A DNA stretch of 47,232 bases from an uncultured bacterium. GTDB lineage: Bacteria; Pseudomonadota; Gammaproteobacteria; Burkholderiales; Burkholderiaceae_C. How positions within the stretch are numbered: position 1 is the first letter of the stretch; every line of letters starts with the position of its first letter. This document shows, piece after piece, positions 47,175 to 47,232 of this stretch. The DNA is taken from the NCBI GenBank assembly GCA_903830565.1, contig CAIKUF010000246.1:1-47232 (forward strand), read 5' to 3'. The position numbers were made by a program, and so were the translations under genes. The notes beneath the pieces were generated by a model that saw nothing but the letters and a program-made list of their open reading frames with translations, ran no database searches and was not told the DNA's origin.

Positions 47175-47232
47175 GTATTTCGGAGGAGCGTGACCGCCCG
47201 TTTCGGCATCGTGACCGCCGAATTCGGGAGCG
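47175..47232. mobile_element. Possible insertion-element end with about 21-bp tandem subrepeats
   Basis: cgtgaccgcccgtttcgg (47189-47206) is followed 21 bp later by cgtgaccgccgaattcgg (47210-47227), and a partial unit (tttcgg, 47178-47183) precedes. Multiple 20-bp-scale terminal subrepeats are a feature of IS21-family ends. The element continues beyond the window, so identity is not established. Confidence 0.35.

Overview
The window looks like one contiguous chromosomal segment of a high-G+C betaproteobacterium, most likely order Burkholderiales (Rubrivivax/Leptothrix/Methylibium type). The grounds are G+C of about two-thirds by eye, dense leftward and rightward operons with ATGA-type stop/start overlaps, the family content (TctC/Bug-type binding protein, SoxXYZA, KMSKS-type TyrRS, 2-aminobenzoyl-CoA genes), and C/G-rich dispersed repeats of a kind I associate with this group. 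No rRNA, tRNA, CRISPR array, prophage or replication origin is visible.

Layout. (1) 1-7367, rightward: tail of a long-chain acyl-CoA ligase, a five-gene branched-chain/HAAT-type ABC importer (livG, livH, livM, binding protein, livF), a 101-aa unknown protein and a phenylacetate-CoA-ligase-like enzyme. This reads as uptake plus CoA activation of an organic acid. (2) 7412-11672: a small lipoprotein, an orphan tripartite-tricarboxylate-type binding protein, then a leftward tyrS-CDF metal exporter-dtd group. (3) 11673-17084: M23 peptidase and anmK (cell wall turnover and recycling), then leftward erpA, argC, rpsI and rplM. (4) 17480-26603: GNAT acetyltransferase, SrkA-like kinase, htpG behind a heat-shock-type promoter, an orphan substrate-binding protein, an RsmH-like methyltransferase outside the dcw cluster, hutG, an amidase and a small unknown protein. 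(5) 26730-31608, rightward: molybdenum hydroxylase pair followed directly by soxX, soxY, soxZ and soxA; there is no soxB or soxCD here, and SoxY has an unusual C-terminus. (6) 31642-38017: acyl-CoA ligase divergent from a GMC oxidoreductase, then NhaD-type antiporter and gshA. (7) 38133-46886, leftward: an aromatic-CoA catabolic operon (2-aminobenzoyl-CoA monooxygenase/reductase, MarR regulator, acyl-CoA dehydrogenase, aryl-CoA ligase, 3-hydroxyacyl-CoA dehydrogenase, glutaryl-CoA dehydrogenase-like enzyme) behind an AT-rich palindromic operator. (8) 47106-47232: the start of an IS1595-like transposase, apparently cut by a second element with short repeats.

The genes are mostly recognisable catabolic and housekeeping functions. 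The less ordinary content lies between them. A C/G-rich repeat sits exactly on gene boundaries and supplies a stop/start overlap at two places; in one it has become the N-terminus of a Tat-exported enzyme. A 78-bp insert is flanked by a 17-bp duplication that rebuilds the end of livH. A 167-bp imperfect palindrome has 30-bp terminal inverted repeats. Four hairpins lie in a row between the binding-protein gene and livF.

Stretches over 300 bp without a gene are 11673-11980 (a palindrome containing a -10-like hexamer, otherwise nothing recognised), 17085-17479 (rplM leader and two opposed promoters) and 46887-47105 plus the right edge (operator, hexamer repeat, then about 130 bp in which I see nothing). 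Start codons were chosen by family length and Shine-Dalgarno position. All family assignments are from reading the protein sequence; no database search was run.
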